Shown: piece after piece, positions 9,093 to 16,877 of the stretch
How the letters are laid out: each line of letters opens with the position of its first letter
How positions within the stretch are numbered: the first letter of the stretch is position 1
NCBI GenBank assembly: GCA_052387815.1
Contig: JBQTIU010000054.1
Span: 1-45,512 of the forward strand
Source of the DNA: JBQTIU01 sp052387815
GTDB taxonomy: Bacteria; Pseudomonadota; Alphaproteobacteria; CACIAM-22H2
Direction: 5' to 3'
Length of the DNA: 45,512 nt
The notes under the pieces: generated by a model
The model's database searches: none
The model's input: the letters and a program-made list of their open reading frames with translations, nothing else
What the model was told of the DNA's origin: nothing
Program-made: the position numbers and the translations under genes

Positions 9093-10439
9093 ATGGCCGA
9101 TCAGGAACGGAATACGCTAGCCGGCAGAGTCAGGCGCTACGCCCGGGTCGGCGCCGCGGTGGGCGGGCTGGGCTTGCGGCTCGGCGCCGAGCGCGTGTTG
9201 GGGATCGGGATCGACCGCGACCGGCACGCGGGCGAGCTGCGCCAAGCGCTCGGCGGCCTCAAGGGGCCGCTCATGAAGGTGGCGCAGCTGATGGCGACCA
9301 TTCCCGATACGCTGCCCGACGAATACGTCCGCGAGCTCGTCCACCTGCAGTCGAACGCGCCCTCGATGGGCTGGCCGTTCGTCAAGCGCCGCATGGCGAG
9401 CGAGCTTGGGCGCGACTGGCAAGCGCGCTTCACGAGCTTCGAGCGCGAGGCCGCCGCCGCCGCCTCGCTCGGCCAGGTGCACCGGGCGGTGGCGCTCGAC
9501 GGCACGCGGCTGGCCTGCAAGCTCCAGTACCCCGACATGCGCTCGACGGTCGAAGCCGACCTCCGGCAGCTGCGGCTCGTGTTCGCGGTTTTCGAGCGCT
9601 ACGACCGCGCGGTCTCGACCGCCGAAATTCATGCCGAGATCTCGGCCCGCCTGCGCGAGGAGCTCGACTACGAGCGCGAGGCCCGGCATTTGCGGCTCTA
9701 TGCCTACATGCTGCGCCGGGAAAAGGGCGTGCGGGTGCCCGAGATCGCCGCCGAGCTGTCGAGCGCGCGGCTCCTCACCATGACCTGGCTCGACGGCGCC
9801 AAACTCTTGGAGATCAAGGGCGCCCCCGTGGCGTTGCGCAACCGGGTGGCGCGCAACATGTTCCGCGCCTGGTACGTCCCCTTCTACGACTGCGGCGTGA
9901 TCCACGGCGACCCCCATCTCGGCAACTACACGGTGCGCGCGGACGGCGGCGTCAACCTGCTCGATTTCGGCTGCATCCGCGTCTTCGCGCCGCACTTCGT
10001 GAAAGGCGTCATCGACCTCTACCGCGCGCTCAAGACCGCCGACCGGGACCTTGCCGTGCACGCCTACGAGACCTGGGGCTTCAAGAACCTGTCTCGGGAC
10101 GTGATCGACACGCTCAATCTGTGGGCCGCGTTCGTCTATGCGCCGCTCATGGAAGACCGCACGCGGCTGATCGAGGAGACCAATACCGGAGTCTACGGCC
10201 GCGAGGTCGCGGAGAAGGTGCACAGCAAGCTGCGCCGGCTCGGACCGGTCACCCCGCCGCGCGAGTTCGTGCTCATGGATCGCGCGGCGATCGGCCTGGG
10301 CTCGGTGTTCCTGCACCTCAAGGCCGAGATCAACTGGCACCGCGAATTCCACCAGCTCATCGACGATTTCGATCCGGATCGCCTCGCCCGCCAACAGGCA
10401 GCGGCGCTCAAGGCCGCGCGCCTGGCCCCGCCCAATTAG
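9093..10439 (+). CDS. ABC1/AarF (UbiB-like) atypical kinase
   Basis: Member of the ABC1/UbiB family (448 aa), whose members act as atypical kinases or ATPases, often linked to ubiquinone biosynthesis. The N-terminal signature is KVAQ (in GPLMKVAQLMA, residues 57-67) where the family usually has KxGQ. The alanine-rich nucleotide loop AAAAASLGQVHRA, the lysine in ACKLQYPD, the catalytic HGDPHLGNY near 270 and LLDFG near 290 are present. There is no C-terminal membrane helix like that of UbiB. It begins 12 bp after pepF, and a COQ9 gene lies 6 kb away. An operon with pepF is inferred. A quinone role is plausible, but this soluble branch is less well studied. Confidence 0.9.
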   Translation: MADQERNTLAGRVRRYARVGAAVGGLGLRLGAERVLGIGIDRDRHAGELRQALGGLKGPLMKVAQLMATIPDTLPDEYVRELVHLQSNAPSMGWPFVKRRMASELGRDWQARFTSFEREAAAAASLGQVHRAVALDGTRLACKLQYPDMRSTVEADLRQLRLVFAVFERYDRAVSTAEIHAEISARLREELDYEREARHLRLYAYMLRREKGVRVPEIAAELSSARLLTMTWLDGAKLLEIKGAPVALRNRVARNMFRAWYVPFYDCGVIHGDPHLGNYTVRADGGVNLLDFGCIRVFAPHFVKGVIDLYRALKTADRDLAVHAYETWGFKNLSRDVIDTLNLWAAFVYAPLMEDRTRLIEETNTGVYGREVAEKVHSKLRRLGPVTPPREFVLMDRAAIGLGSVFLHLKAEINWHREFHQLIDDFDPDRLARQQAAALKAARLAPPN

Positions 10440-10490
10440 GGGCGGGTCCGGCGACCCGCCCGCGGGGCCGGGTTGAAACCGGCGGGGCAT
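10438..10490. repeat. Palindromic repeat copy at the ABC1 gene end
   Basis: GGGGCGGGTCCGGCGACCCGCCC followed by a degenerate CCGGGTTGAAACCGG hairpin lies directly after the ABC1 stop. The sequence is related to the arrays at 5160-5362 and 45271-45512. It may also act as a transcription end, but no T-tract follows. Confidence 0.65.
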
Positions 10491-10596
10491 TCCCCCCGCG
10501 CCGACGCAAACTAAAATCGCAGAACCGAGGTAACCCCTTGGCAAAGCTCATGCCGGTTGGCATTGTGGCGGCACCAACCACCCTCAGGCGCGCCCC

Positions 10597-11781
10597 ATGA
10601 AACTTGCCATTCCGAAGGAGCGCCGCGCCGGCGAGGCGCGGGTCGGGGCCTCGCCCGACACCGTCAAGCGTCTTGGCCTCCTCGGCCTCGACGTCATCGT
10701 CGAGACCGGGGCGGGGGCGGGGGCATCGATGCCCGATGCGGCCTTCGCCGCGGCCGGGGCGACGATCGCCGAGGACGCGGCAGCGGCGCTCGCCCCCGGC
10801 GATATCGTGCTCAAGGTCCAGCGCCTGCTCGACCGCGCCGAAGGCGGGCCCGACGAGCTCGGCCTCTTGAAGCGCGGGGCCGTGCTCATCGGCATGCTGG
10901 ACCCGTACCGGAACCGCGACCAGGTCGGGGACTATGCGCGGGCCGGTATCGCCGCGTTCGCGCTCGAGCTCCTGCCGCGCATCGCCCGTGCGCAAGCCAT
11001 GGACGTCCTGTCCTCGCAGTCGAACTTGGCCGGCTACCAGGCGGTGGTCGACGCGGCAGCCGAGTTCGGCCGCGCCTTCCCGATGATGATGACCGCCGCC
11101 GGCACCGTGCCGCCGGCCCGCGTGCTGGTGCTGGGCGCGGGCGTCGCCGGGCTGCAGGCGATCGCCACGGCGCGGCGCTTGGGCGCGATCGTGTCGGCGA
11201 GCGATGTGCGGCTCGCCGCTAAGGAGCAGGTGGAGAGCCTCGGCGCCGCCTTCGTCATGGTGGACGCGGAGGAGGCGCGGCAGGCCGAAACCGCCGGTGG
11301 CTATGCCAAGGAGATGTCGGAGGACTACAAGCGGAAACAGGCGGCGCTGATCGCCGAGACGCTCAAGAAGCAGGACATCGTCATCACCACGGCGCTGATC
11401 CCGGGCCGGCCGGCGCCGGTGCTGATCACCGAGGAGATGGTGAAATCGATGAAGCCGGGCGCGGTGATCGTCGATTTGGCGGTCGAGGCCGGCGGCAATT
11501 GTCCCTTGACCGAGCCGGGCCGGGTGGCGGTCAAGCACGGCGTCAAGCTCATCGGGTATTCGAACATGCCGAGCCGCATCGCCGTCGATGCGAGCGCGCT
11601 CTATGCCCGCAACCTGCTGGCCTTCCTCGGCCTGATCGTCGATGCGAAGACGAAGACCCTCAAGATCGACCCGCAAGACGAGATCATCCAAGCGACGCTG
11701 CTGACGCGCGACGGCCGGATCGTCCACCCGGCCTTGGCGCCCGAGCCCGAACCCGAACCCACGCCTTCGGCAGGAGGATGA
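10597..11781 (+). CDS. pntAA: NAD(P) transhydrogenase subunit alpha, NAD(H)-binding domain
   Basis: Soluble domain I of proton-translocating transhydrogenase (394 aa), which transfers hydride from NADH to NADP+ at the cytoplasmic face using the proton gradient. It starts MKLAIPKERRAGEARVG, typical of the alanine dehydrogenase/PntA fold. The NAD-binding Rossmann motif VLVLGAGVAGLQAIATARRLGA lies near 168-189. The C-terminus ends in a short Pro/Glu-rich tail instead of continuing into membrane helices, which defines the three-polypeptide form used by Rhodospirillum rubrum and relatives. pntAB starts 4 bp downstream and pntB follows, so this is a clear operon. Confidence 0.97.
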   Translation: MKLAIPKERRAGEARVGASPDTVKRLGLLGLDVIVETGAGAGASMPDAAFAAAGATIAEDAAAALAPGDIVLKVQRLLDRAEGGPDELGLLKRGAVLIGMLDPYRNRDQVGDYARAGIAAFALELLPRIARAQAMDVLSSQSNLAGYQAVVDAAAEFGRAFPMMMTAAGTVPPARVLVLGAGVAGLQAIATARRLGAIVSASDVRLAAKEQVESLGAAFVMVDAEEARQAETAGGYAKEMSEDYKRKQAALIAETLKKQDIVITTALIPGRPAPVLITEEMVKSMKPGAVIVDLAVEAGGNCPLTEPGRVAVKHGVKLIGYSNMPSRIAVDASALYARNLLAFLGLIVDAKTKTLKIDPQDEIIQATLLTRDGRIVHPALAPEPEPEPTPSAGG

Positions 11782-11785
11782 CACC

Positions 11786-12196
11786 ATGGACCCGGCGATC
11801 GTCATCGACAATGCCGCCAGGCTCGCCGCCGACGCCGCCGCGCTCGCCGCCAAGAGCCGCTCGCTCGCCGAGCAGGCCGCGCGGTTGGCCGAGAGCACCG
11901 CGCCCGTGGGCGGGGATGCGCTCACCATGGCCATCACGGTGTTCGCGCTCGCCGTGTTCGTCGGCTATTACGTCGTCTGGCGGGTGACGCCGGCGCTGCA
12001 TTCGCCGCTGATGTCGGTGACCAACGCGATATCGAGCGTGATCGTCGTCGGCGCGCTGCTGGCCGCCGGGACCAGCCGGGTCGGGTTTGCCGAGGCGATG
12101 GGCTTCCTCGCCGTGACGCTGGCCTCGGTCAACATCTTCGGCGGCTTCGTCATCACCCAGCGCATGCTCGGCAAGTTCCGGAAAAAGCAGAAATAG
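11786..12196 (+). CDS. pntAB: NAD(P) transhydrogenase subunit alpha part 2, membrane domain
   Basis: Small integral membrane subunit (136 aa) forming part of proton-conducting domain II. After a helical alanine-rich N-terminus (about 1-45) there are roughly three hydrophobic segments: TMAITVFALAVFVGYYVVW, VTNAISSVIVVGALLAA, and FLAVTLASVNIFGGFVITQ. The C-terminus is RMLGKFRKKQK. The segment SVTNAISSVIVVGA is strongly conserved in the family. It lies 4 bp after pntAA and 9 bp before pntB, with a GGAGGA ribosome-binding sequence just ahead of its ATG. Confidence 0.97.
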   Translation: MDPAIVIDNAARLAADAAALAAKSRSLAEQAARLAESTAPVGGDALTMAITVFALAVFVGYYVVWRVTPALHSPLMSVTNAISSVIVVGALLAAGTSRVGFAEAMGFLAVTLASVNIFGGFVITQRMLGKFRKKQK

Positions 12197-12205
12197 GGGG
12201 CGAGC

Positions 12206-13594
12206 ATGAACGCGAACTTGGCGGCCCTCCTGTATCTCGCCTCGGCGATGTGTTTCATCATGGCGCTGCGCGGCCTGTCGAGCCCCGAGACCGCGCGGGG
12301 CGGCAATGCCTACGGGGTCGTCGGCATGGCGATCGCGGTCCTGACGACGCTGCTGGCGCCGGGGATGGCGGGGCTCGGCACGATCCTCGCCGGCATCGTC
12401 ATCGGCGGCGCGGTCGGCACCTTCATCGCGCTCCGCATCCCGATGACCGCGCTGCCGCAGCTCGTCGCGGCGTTCCACTCGCTGGTCGGGCTCGCCGCCG
12501 TGTTCGTTGCCGCCGCCGCGCTCTACGCGCCGGCCGCGTTCGGGATCGGCGCGCCCGGCGCGATCAAGACCGCAAGCCTCATCGAGATGAGCATCGGCAC
12601 GGCGATCGGCGCCGTCACCTTCACCGGCTCGGTGGTCGCCTTCGCCAAGCTCCAGGCCCTGGTCTCGGGCGCGCCGCTCGTATTCCCCCTCCAGCACTCC
12701 TTGAACGCGCTCCTGGGCGTCCTCATCGTCGCCACCGCCGCGTGGTTCGCCGCATCGGGCTTGCCCTTCGCCTTCTGGGTCCTGGTCGCCCTCTCGCTGG
12801 CGCTCGGCTTCCTCCTGATCGTGCCGATCGGCGGCGCCGACATGCCGGTCGTCATCTCGATGCTCAACTCCTATTCCGGCTGGGCCGCCTGCGGCATCGG
12901 CTTCACGCTCCACAACAGCCTGTTGATCGTCACTGGCGCGCTGGTCGGTTCCTCGGGCGCGATTCTGAGCTACATCATGTGCAAGGGGATGAACCGCTCG
13001 ATCTTCAACGTCATCCTCGGCGGCTTCGGCACCGAGGGCGGCGGGCAAGCGGCGGGCCACAAGGAGCAGCGCCCGGCGAAGTCGGGCAGCGCCGAGGACG
13101 CGGCCTTCATCCTCAAGAACGCGAGCTCGATGATCATCGTGCCGGGCTACGGCATGGCGGTGGCGCAGGCCCAGCACGCGCTGCGCGAGATGGGCGACAG
13201 GCTCAAGGAGGCGGGCGTGGCGGTGCGCTACGCCATCCATCCCGTGGCCGGGCGCATGCCGGGCCACATGAACGTCCTGCTCGCCGAGGCCAACGTGCCC
13301 TACGATGAGATGTTCGAGCTCGAGGATATCAACCGCGATTTCGGGCAGACCGACGTCGTCTTCGTGATCGGCGCCAACGACGTGACCAACCCCGCCGCCA
13401 AGACCGACCCCAAATCGCCGATCTATGGCATGCCGGTCTTCGATGTCGAGAAGGCCAAGACCGTGTTGTTCGTCAAGCGCTCGCTGGCGACCGGCTATGC
13501 CGGGATCGACAACGACATGTTCTACCGCGACAACACCATGATGCTGTTCGGCGATGCCAAGCACGTGGTCGAGGGCATCTGCAAGGAGCTGTGA
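12206..13594 (+). CDS. pntB: NAD(P) transhydrogenase subunit beta
   Basis: Membrane and NADP(H)-binding subunit (462 aa). About eight to nine hydrophobic helices fill roughly residues 1-260. The soluble domain III follows with VPGYGMAVAQAQHAL near 310, YAIHPVAGRMPGHMNVLLAEANVP near 345, and VIGANDVTNPAA near 390, the NADP(H)-binding elements. The terminal region includes the conserved KRSLATGYAGIDNDMFY. It is the last gene of the pnt operon and is convergent with rpsU, 46 bp away, with no strong terminator visible. The complete enzyme supplies NADPH. Confidence 0.97.
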   Translation: MNANLAALLYLASAMCFIMALRGLSSPETARGGNAYGVVGMAIAVLTTLLAPGMAGLGTILAGIVIGGAVGTFIALRIPMTALPQLVAAFHSLVGLAAVFVAAAALYAPAAFGIGAPGAIKTASLIEMSIGTAIGAVTFTGSVVAFAKLQALVSGAPLVFPLQHSLNALLGVLIVATAAWFAASGLPFAFWVLVALSLALGFLLIVPIGGADMPVVISMLNSYSGWAACGIGFTLHNSLLIVTGALVGSSGAILSYIMCKGMNRSIFNVILGGFGTEGGGQAAGHKEQRPAKSGSAEDAAFILKNASSMIIVPGYGMAVAQAQHALREMGDRLKEAGVAVRYAIHPVAGRMPGHMNVLLAEANVPYDEMFELEDINRDFGQTDVVFVIGANDVTNPAAKTDPKSPIYGMPVFDVEKAKTVLFVKRSLATGYAGIDNDMFYRDNTMMLFGDAKHVVEGICKEL

Positions 13595-13640
13595 GCGGCG
13601 CCGATGGTCTTACGGCGCGATTGCGCCGGGCTGGGCGTTA

Positions 13641-13841
13641 TCAGCCTTCGCGCTCGATGCGTTTTCGTTGCAGCTTGCGCAGGCGACGCACGGCCTCGGC
13701 CTTCTCCCGCGCCTTGCGCTCGGAGGGCTTCTCGAAATGGCGGCGGAGTTTCATTTCACGGAAGATGCCCTCGCGCTGCATTTTCTTCTTGAGCGCGCGC
13801 AGGGCCTGGTCGATGTTGTTGTCGCGGACGATGACTTGCAC
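13641..13841 (-). CDS. rpsU: 30S ribosomal protein S21
   Basis: Small basic ribosomal protein of 66 aa that binds near the 3' end of 16S rRNA and aids initiation. The sequence from QVIVRDNNIDQALRALKKKM through FEKPSERKAREKAEAVRRLRK is the alphaproteobacterial S21 signature. The start is a GTG at 13841, since the homologous N-terminus begins there and AAGGAG lies about 12 bases upstream. The longer upstream frame is not conserved-looking. It stands alone between pntB and the def fragment. Confidence 0.95.
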   Translation of the reverse strand: MQVIVRDNNIDQALRALKKKMQREGIFREMKLRRHFEKPSERKAREKAEAVRRLRKLQRKRIEREG

Positions 13842-14049
13842 GGGCGAAACGATCTCCTTTCTTTGGCAGCGGGGTCGATCGGGGGTCGGGAACAAGGGGG
13901 CGCACGCAACCCTCAAGGGGTCGCCCTTCGCCCACGCGAGGGGTTTCTAGCACGGCCGGATCGGCCTTGGGAAGGGGCGCGGGGTAGCGCCCCAGAGCCC
14001 GCGTCCACCCCGCTTTACCTCGGGCGCCGCGGCCTCCATACTGGCGCCC

Positions 14050-14153
14050 ATGGCCATCCTCGAGATCGCCGGCATGGGCCATCCGGTCCTCCGCCGCCGT
14101 GCCGAGGAAGTCGAGGACCCGGCCGCGCCCGAGATCCGGCGCCTCATTGCCGA
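14050..14153 (+). pseudogene. Detached 5' fragment of a peptide deformylase gene
   Basis: These 104 bases match 16326-16429, the first 35 codons of the intact def gene, with 7 mismatches counted by eye (about 93% identity). Some mismatches change residues (E/K, G/R, E/P, A/S). The fragment has its own ATG at 14050 but is cut before the GAGLAAPQ motif, so it cannot be functional. Beyond 14153 the reading continues into unrelated DNA. It marks the left edge of the island that ends at the intact def copy. Confidence 0.88.
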
Positions 14154-14576
14154 AGGGGTATTGATCGGATCGAGGAACGACTCGTGGCGACTCCGGAAAC
14201 GATCCCCGACAGCCACCTGCGAGCGTACCGCTTGTGCAGGGCGTCGGCGATGATCATTTGGACGGAGGAGTTAGCGCGCGCAGTTGCACTCCTTCTCAAC
14301 ACACTCACGAAGTACCAGGCAAGCGAGTGGCCGAAGGATCGGCCGTTATGGGCGGAGATCGAGCCGAGCATCTGGGAACGCATCCGGAAGATGATCCGGG
14401 TCGTGCGAGACCATAAAGTTTGGGGCGAACGGACTAGTGCCGAGATTCTCGTTGCCGTCTCCTCCACCAGGCAGAAGGATTGGAGAGAGATTCTGCTGCA
14501 AGGTCGCCTTCCGAGCCGTCAGGACCAACTGTTGCCGAAGCTCGACCAAAACAATATCTTCCAGAGTTCACAATGA
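14154..14576 (+). pseudogene. C-terminal part of an unidentified protein, 5'-truncated at island edge
   Basis: From the breakpoint at 14154 a protein-like frame runs to TGA 14576. It includes ERLVATPETIPDSHLRAYR, then MIIWTEELARAVALLL (ATG at 14250), and ends LLPKLDQNNIFQSSQ. Composition is more AT-rich than the neighbours. If the internal ATG is used, a 108-aa protein could still be made. The stop overlaps the start of the DUF1156 remnant (ATGA at 14573), as in an intact operon, so it was probably the gene upstream of the methylase in the original element. I do not recognise the family. Confidence 0.55.
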
Positions 14577-15004
14577 GGGATGATCGGCGCCTCATTGAGG
14601 ATTACCTGCCTATCCAGGCGATTGGTAGTGAAGCGAGCAACGAGAGCCGTCGCAGCTCCGGTGCTCGCCATGCAAAGTGCTGGCTTTCCGTCCTCCACCG
14701 ATGATGGGCGAGGCGGCCTTTGGTTGCGTGCCGGGCAGCCGTCTACGCTTCCCTCGTTCCCGCCGATCGGTTCCGACCTGGAAACGGGCCAGACGAGAAG
14801 CGGAATAGCCTGGCGCGGGCGAATGCTGCGAGGTTCCTCGAGCGGCTAAGCCTGGTGGCGCAGGCTCTGTCCGCCGCCCGGCTTAAGGGGTAGACGGACG
14901 AGGCCCAACCTCTCGTGACCACCACGGCATCCGAGCAGGCCGCCCTGGGCAAATTGCTCGCCAACTGGCGGGCGTTGATAGAAGCGTCGGCCATGCCATT
15001 GTAG
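14573..15004 (+). pseudogene. Degenerate DUF1156-family adenine-specific DNA methylase
   Basis: The N-terminus MRDDRRLIEDYLPIQAI is the hallmark start of DUF1156/COG1743 DNA methylases. After a scrambled stretch the same frame gives WARRPLVACRAAVYASLVPA and LARANAARFLERLSL, again matching the family's first 100 residues. In-frame stops interrupt it at 14702 (TGA, where the family has Trp of LWWARRP) and 14891 (TAG). The same frame resumes with EQAALGKLLANWRALIEA and ends at TAG 15002. Full-length members are about 900-1000 residues, so the catalytic core has been deleted. The methylase would have protected host DNA in a defence operon. The identity of the last 35 codons is unclear. Confidence 0.75.
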
Positions 15005-15021
15005 GACCGCAGGAGTGAAGC

Positions 15022-15360
15022 ATGAGCGTATCTTGGGCCGTCACACCCGAAAAGATCGATGCCGCGGTCAAACGGATCATCAGCATCGCGCAGCCGCGCA
15101 AGGTGATCCTGTTCGGTTCCGCCGTGCGTGACGAGGCAAACATCCACAGCGATCTCGACATCCTGGTTGTCACAGGAGATGAAATGGAAAGCCCGCGCAA
15201 AGAGAGCGTCCGCATCCGGCGGGCGCTGCGGGGGATCGGGATGCCCATGGATATTCTGGTCGTCTCGGAAAAGAGGCTGGAGGAACTGGCTGGTCAACCG
15301 GGCCTGATTTATCGAGAGGCCCTGCGGCATGGAAAGGTGGTCTATGACGCCAACGGGTAA
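15022..15360 (+). CDS. MNT-type nucleotidyltransferase (antitoxin of HEPN pair), copy 1
   Basis: Minimal nucleotidyltransferase (112 aa). The active-site motif LFGSAVRDEANIHSDLDILVV near residues 31-51 has the GS and paired Asp (DLD) that bind metal and ATP; a third acidic position lies in MDILVVS near 76. In known type VII toxin-antitoxin systems such enzymes neutralise the HEPN partner by adding AMP. AGGAG precedes the ATG. The HEPN gene overlaps its end by 17 bp, so the two are translationally coupled. It is the only apparently intact module between the two broken defence genes. Confidence 0.88.
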   Translation: MSVSWAVTPEKIDAAVKRIISIAQPRKVILFGSAVRDEANIHSDLDILVVTGDEMESPRKESVRIRRALRGIGMPMDILVVSEKRLEELAGQPGLIYREALRHGKVVYDANG

Positions 15361-15784
15361 GCGACCACCTCCTGGTTCACCGGAGGATTGGCTGGCCCAT
15401 GCCGAGAGCGACCTCAACCTGGCTCGCCTGGCCAGAGATCGCCAGGAAATCCTGCCTGAGCAGGTTTGCTTCCATGCTCAACAGGCGGCCGAAAAGGGGT
15501 TGAAGGCAGTTCTTCTTGCTCGAAGGGTTGAATTTCCCCTGAGCCACGACATCGAGGAGTTACTCGAAATCGCTGAGCAGGGCGGACTTCTCGTGCCACC
15601 GGATGTTAGCCGTGCCGGGTCACTGACCCCCTACGCGGTAGCAACCCACTATCCGAGCCACCGGGAGGAAATCGCACCGGCGGATGTGGAAGAAGCCATC
15701 CGTCTCGCCGAGCGGGTGGTCGCCTGGGCCACCGCGGTGATCGCCAGCTCAGAGGCTGGCCCAAACGAACCGAAAACGAGCTGA
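15344..15784 (+). CDS. HEPN-domain protein (putative toxin), copy 1
   Basis: Protein of 146 aa with the PF05168-type HEPN helical bundle: WLAHAESDLNLARLARD, then CFHAQQAAEKGLKAVLLA near 40-57 and SHDIEELLEIAE near 66. The ATG at 15344 lies inside the MNT gene and follows GGAAAGGTGG. Catalytically active HEPN toxins carry an RX4-6H motif; I see only ATHYPSHREEI where relatives often have RYP, so nuclease activity is uncertain. The paired MNT gene supports a toxin-antitoxin or defence accessory role. Confidence 0.85.
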   Translation: MTPTGKRPPPGSPEDWLAHAESDLNLARLARDRQEILPEQVCFHAQQAAEKGLKAVLLARRVEFPLSHDIEELLEIAEQGGLLVPPDVSRAGSLTPYAVATHYPSHREEIAPADVEEAIRLAERVVAWATAVIASSEAGPNEPKTS

Positions 15785-15833
15785 AAATGACCCGAATGAC
15801 CGGAGTCCTATCCGGTGAGCGGGGAGACAGCTC

Positions 15834-16088
15834 ATGAGCACGAGGGCCTGTCATCGCAGGACTGCGTGGGTGAGGTTGCACCCCGACGTTGAATCGAATG
15901 CGCTGACTGAGGCGGTCTTCTCTATCGACTTGGGCGTGATTGCTGAGGGCGACCCCAACGTGGCCGCGGTCAACCGAGACCCGTCCGCGTTCTTGCGGGC
16001 CACCTACCTGACGGCCGACCTCCGGATGGGTCGGCGGGGGCACTTTACCTGGGCCGCCGGGCCCCGCATACTAAGCATTGATGCATAA
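15834..16088 (+). pseudogene. N-terminal stub of a DUF499 ATPase
   Basis: Residues about 12-65 (RLHPDVESNALTEAVF, IDLGVIAEGDP, RDPSAFLRATYLTADLR) match by eye the first 60 residues of DUF499-domain proteins, large P-loop ATPases usually of about 1000 residues. Homology ends near 16028, just before the expected PFGGGKSH Walker motif; the frame then reads unrelated residues to TGA 16088. DUF499 and DUF1156 proteins are co-encoded in prokaryotic defence loci, which links this stub to the broken methylase 0.8 kb upstream. Confidence 0.68.
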
Positions 16089-16140
16089 GGCCGGCCACGC
16101 TTATGACCGCTCGGATGATGCCGTGAGATCGATCGCTTCA

Positions 16141-16185
16141 CCTCTCCCGTGGGGAGAGGTCGCCGCGCAGCGGCGGGTGAGGGGC
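16141..16185. repeat. CCTCTCCC/GGGAGAGG palindromic element, copy 1
   Basis: CCTCTCCC (16141-16148) pairs with GGGAGAGG (16152-16159), followed by TCGCCGCGCAGCGGCGGGTGAGGG. The same layout, a CTCTCCC hairpin plus a GCGAGC-rich tail ending in AGGG, occurs at 28767-28816. Similar elements are common between genes in Alphaproteobacteria. The rest of 16089-16325 shows no gene. Confidence 0.6.
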
Positions 16186-16325
16186 CGGCGCAACCCAATT
16201 CGGCGCTGTTCCTCGCGAGGCAGCGCCTCGCGCGGCTCGGCTCACGCTCGCCACCCGATGTCAATGGACATCGCCCCCTGGAGGGGGTCGTTGTGGTTCC
16301 GCCTACAGAAACCTGCTTAGCCCTC

Positions 16326-16877
16326 ATGGCCATCCTCAAGATCGCCCGCATGGGCCATCCGGTCCTTCGCCGCCGTGCCGAGGAAGTCCCGGACCCGAGC
16401 GCGCCCGAGATCCGGCGCCTCATTGCCGACATGGCCGAAACGATGGAGGACGCCGACGGCGCCGGGCTGGCGGCGCCGCAGGTCTATGTGCCGTTGCGCG
16501 TGGTCATCTTCCGCGTGCCCCTAAGCCGGGTCACCGGCGCGCCCGAGGACGCGCCGGTCGACTCGACCGTGCTGATCAACCCGGTCTTCGCGCCGATCGG
16601 CGAGGAGGAGGCCGTGGGCTGGGAAGGCTGCCTATCGCTTCCCGGCCTGATGGGCGCCGTGCCGCGGTACCTGCGGATCGAGTACCGGGGCGTGAGCCCG
16701 GCGGGCGAAACCATCGAACGGATCGCCGCGGGCTTCCATGCCCGGGTCGTCCAGCACGAATGCGATCACCTCGACGGCATCCTCTATCCGATGCGGATCA
16801 CCGATCTGTCGCTGTTCGGATTCGTCGACGATTTGCGCAAAGGGATCGGGGCTCCCGATGACGTCGCCAAGGAGTGA
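16326..16877 (+). CDS. def: Peptide deformylase
   Basis: Metallohydrolase that removes the N-formyl group from new proteins; 183 aa, the usual length. All three motifs are intact: GAGLAAPQ near residue 46, EGCLS near 99 and the metal-binding HECDH near 143. The ATG at 16326 is chosen because homology starts with MAILKIARMGHPVL, and the same start is seen in the truncated copy at 14050. The longer upstream frame contains repeat sequence. Its last 20 bases overlap the coq9 start. The region upstream of this copy belongs to the island, so its promoter may differ from the ancestral one. Confidence 0.96.
   Translation: MAILKIARMGHPVLRRRAEEVPDPSAPEIRRLIADMAETMEDADGAGLAAPQVYVPLRVVIFRVPLSRVTGAPEDAPVDSTVLINPVFAPIGEEEAVGWEGCLSLPGLMGAVPRYLRIEYRGVSPAGETIERIAAGFHARVVQHECDHLDGILYPMRITDLSLFGFVDDLRKGIGAPDDVAKE

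Noticed and set aside
11684..13564. 626-codon minus-strand frame across the pnt genes
   Set aside because: It is antisense to pntAB and pntB, which have intact family motifs; its low-complexity His/Asp/Arg content indicates a shadow.
13554..14250. Plus-strand frame joining the pntB end to the truncated island gene
   Set aside because: It passes antisense through rpsU and through the def fragment out of frame. Only the part after the breakpoint at 14154 looks like protein.
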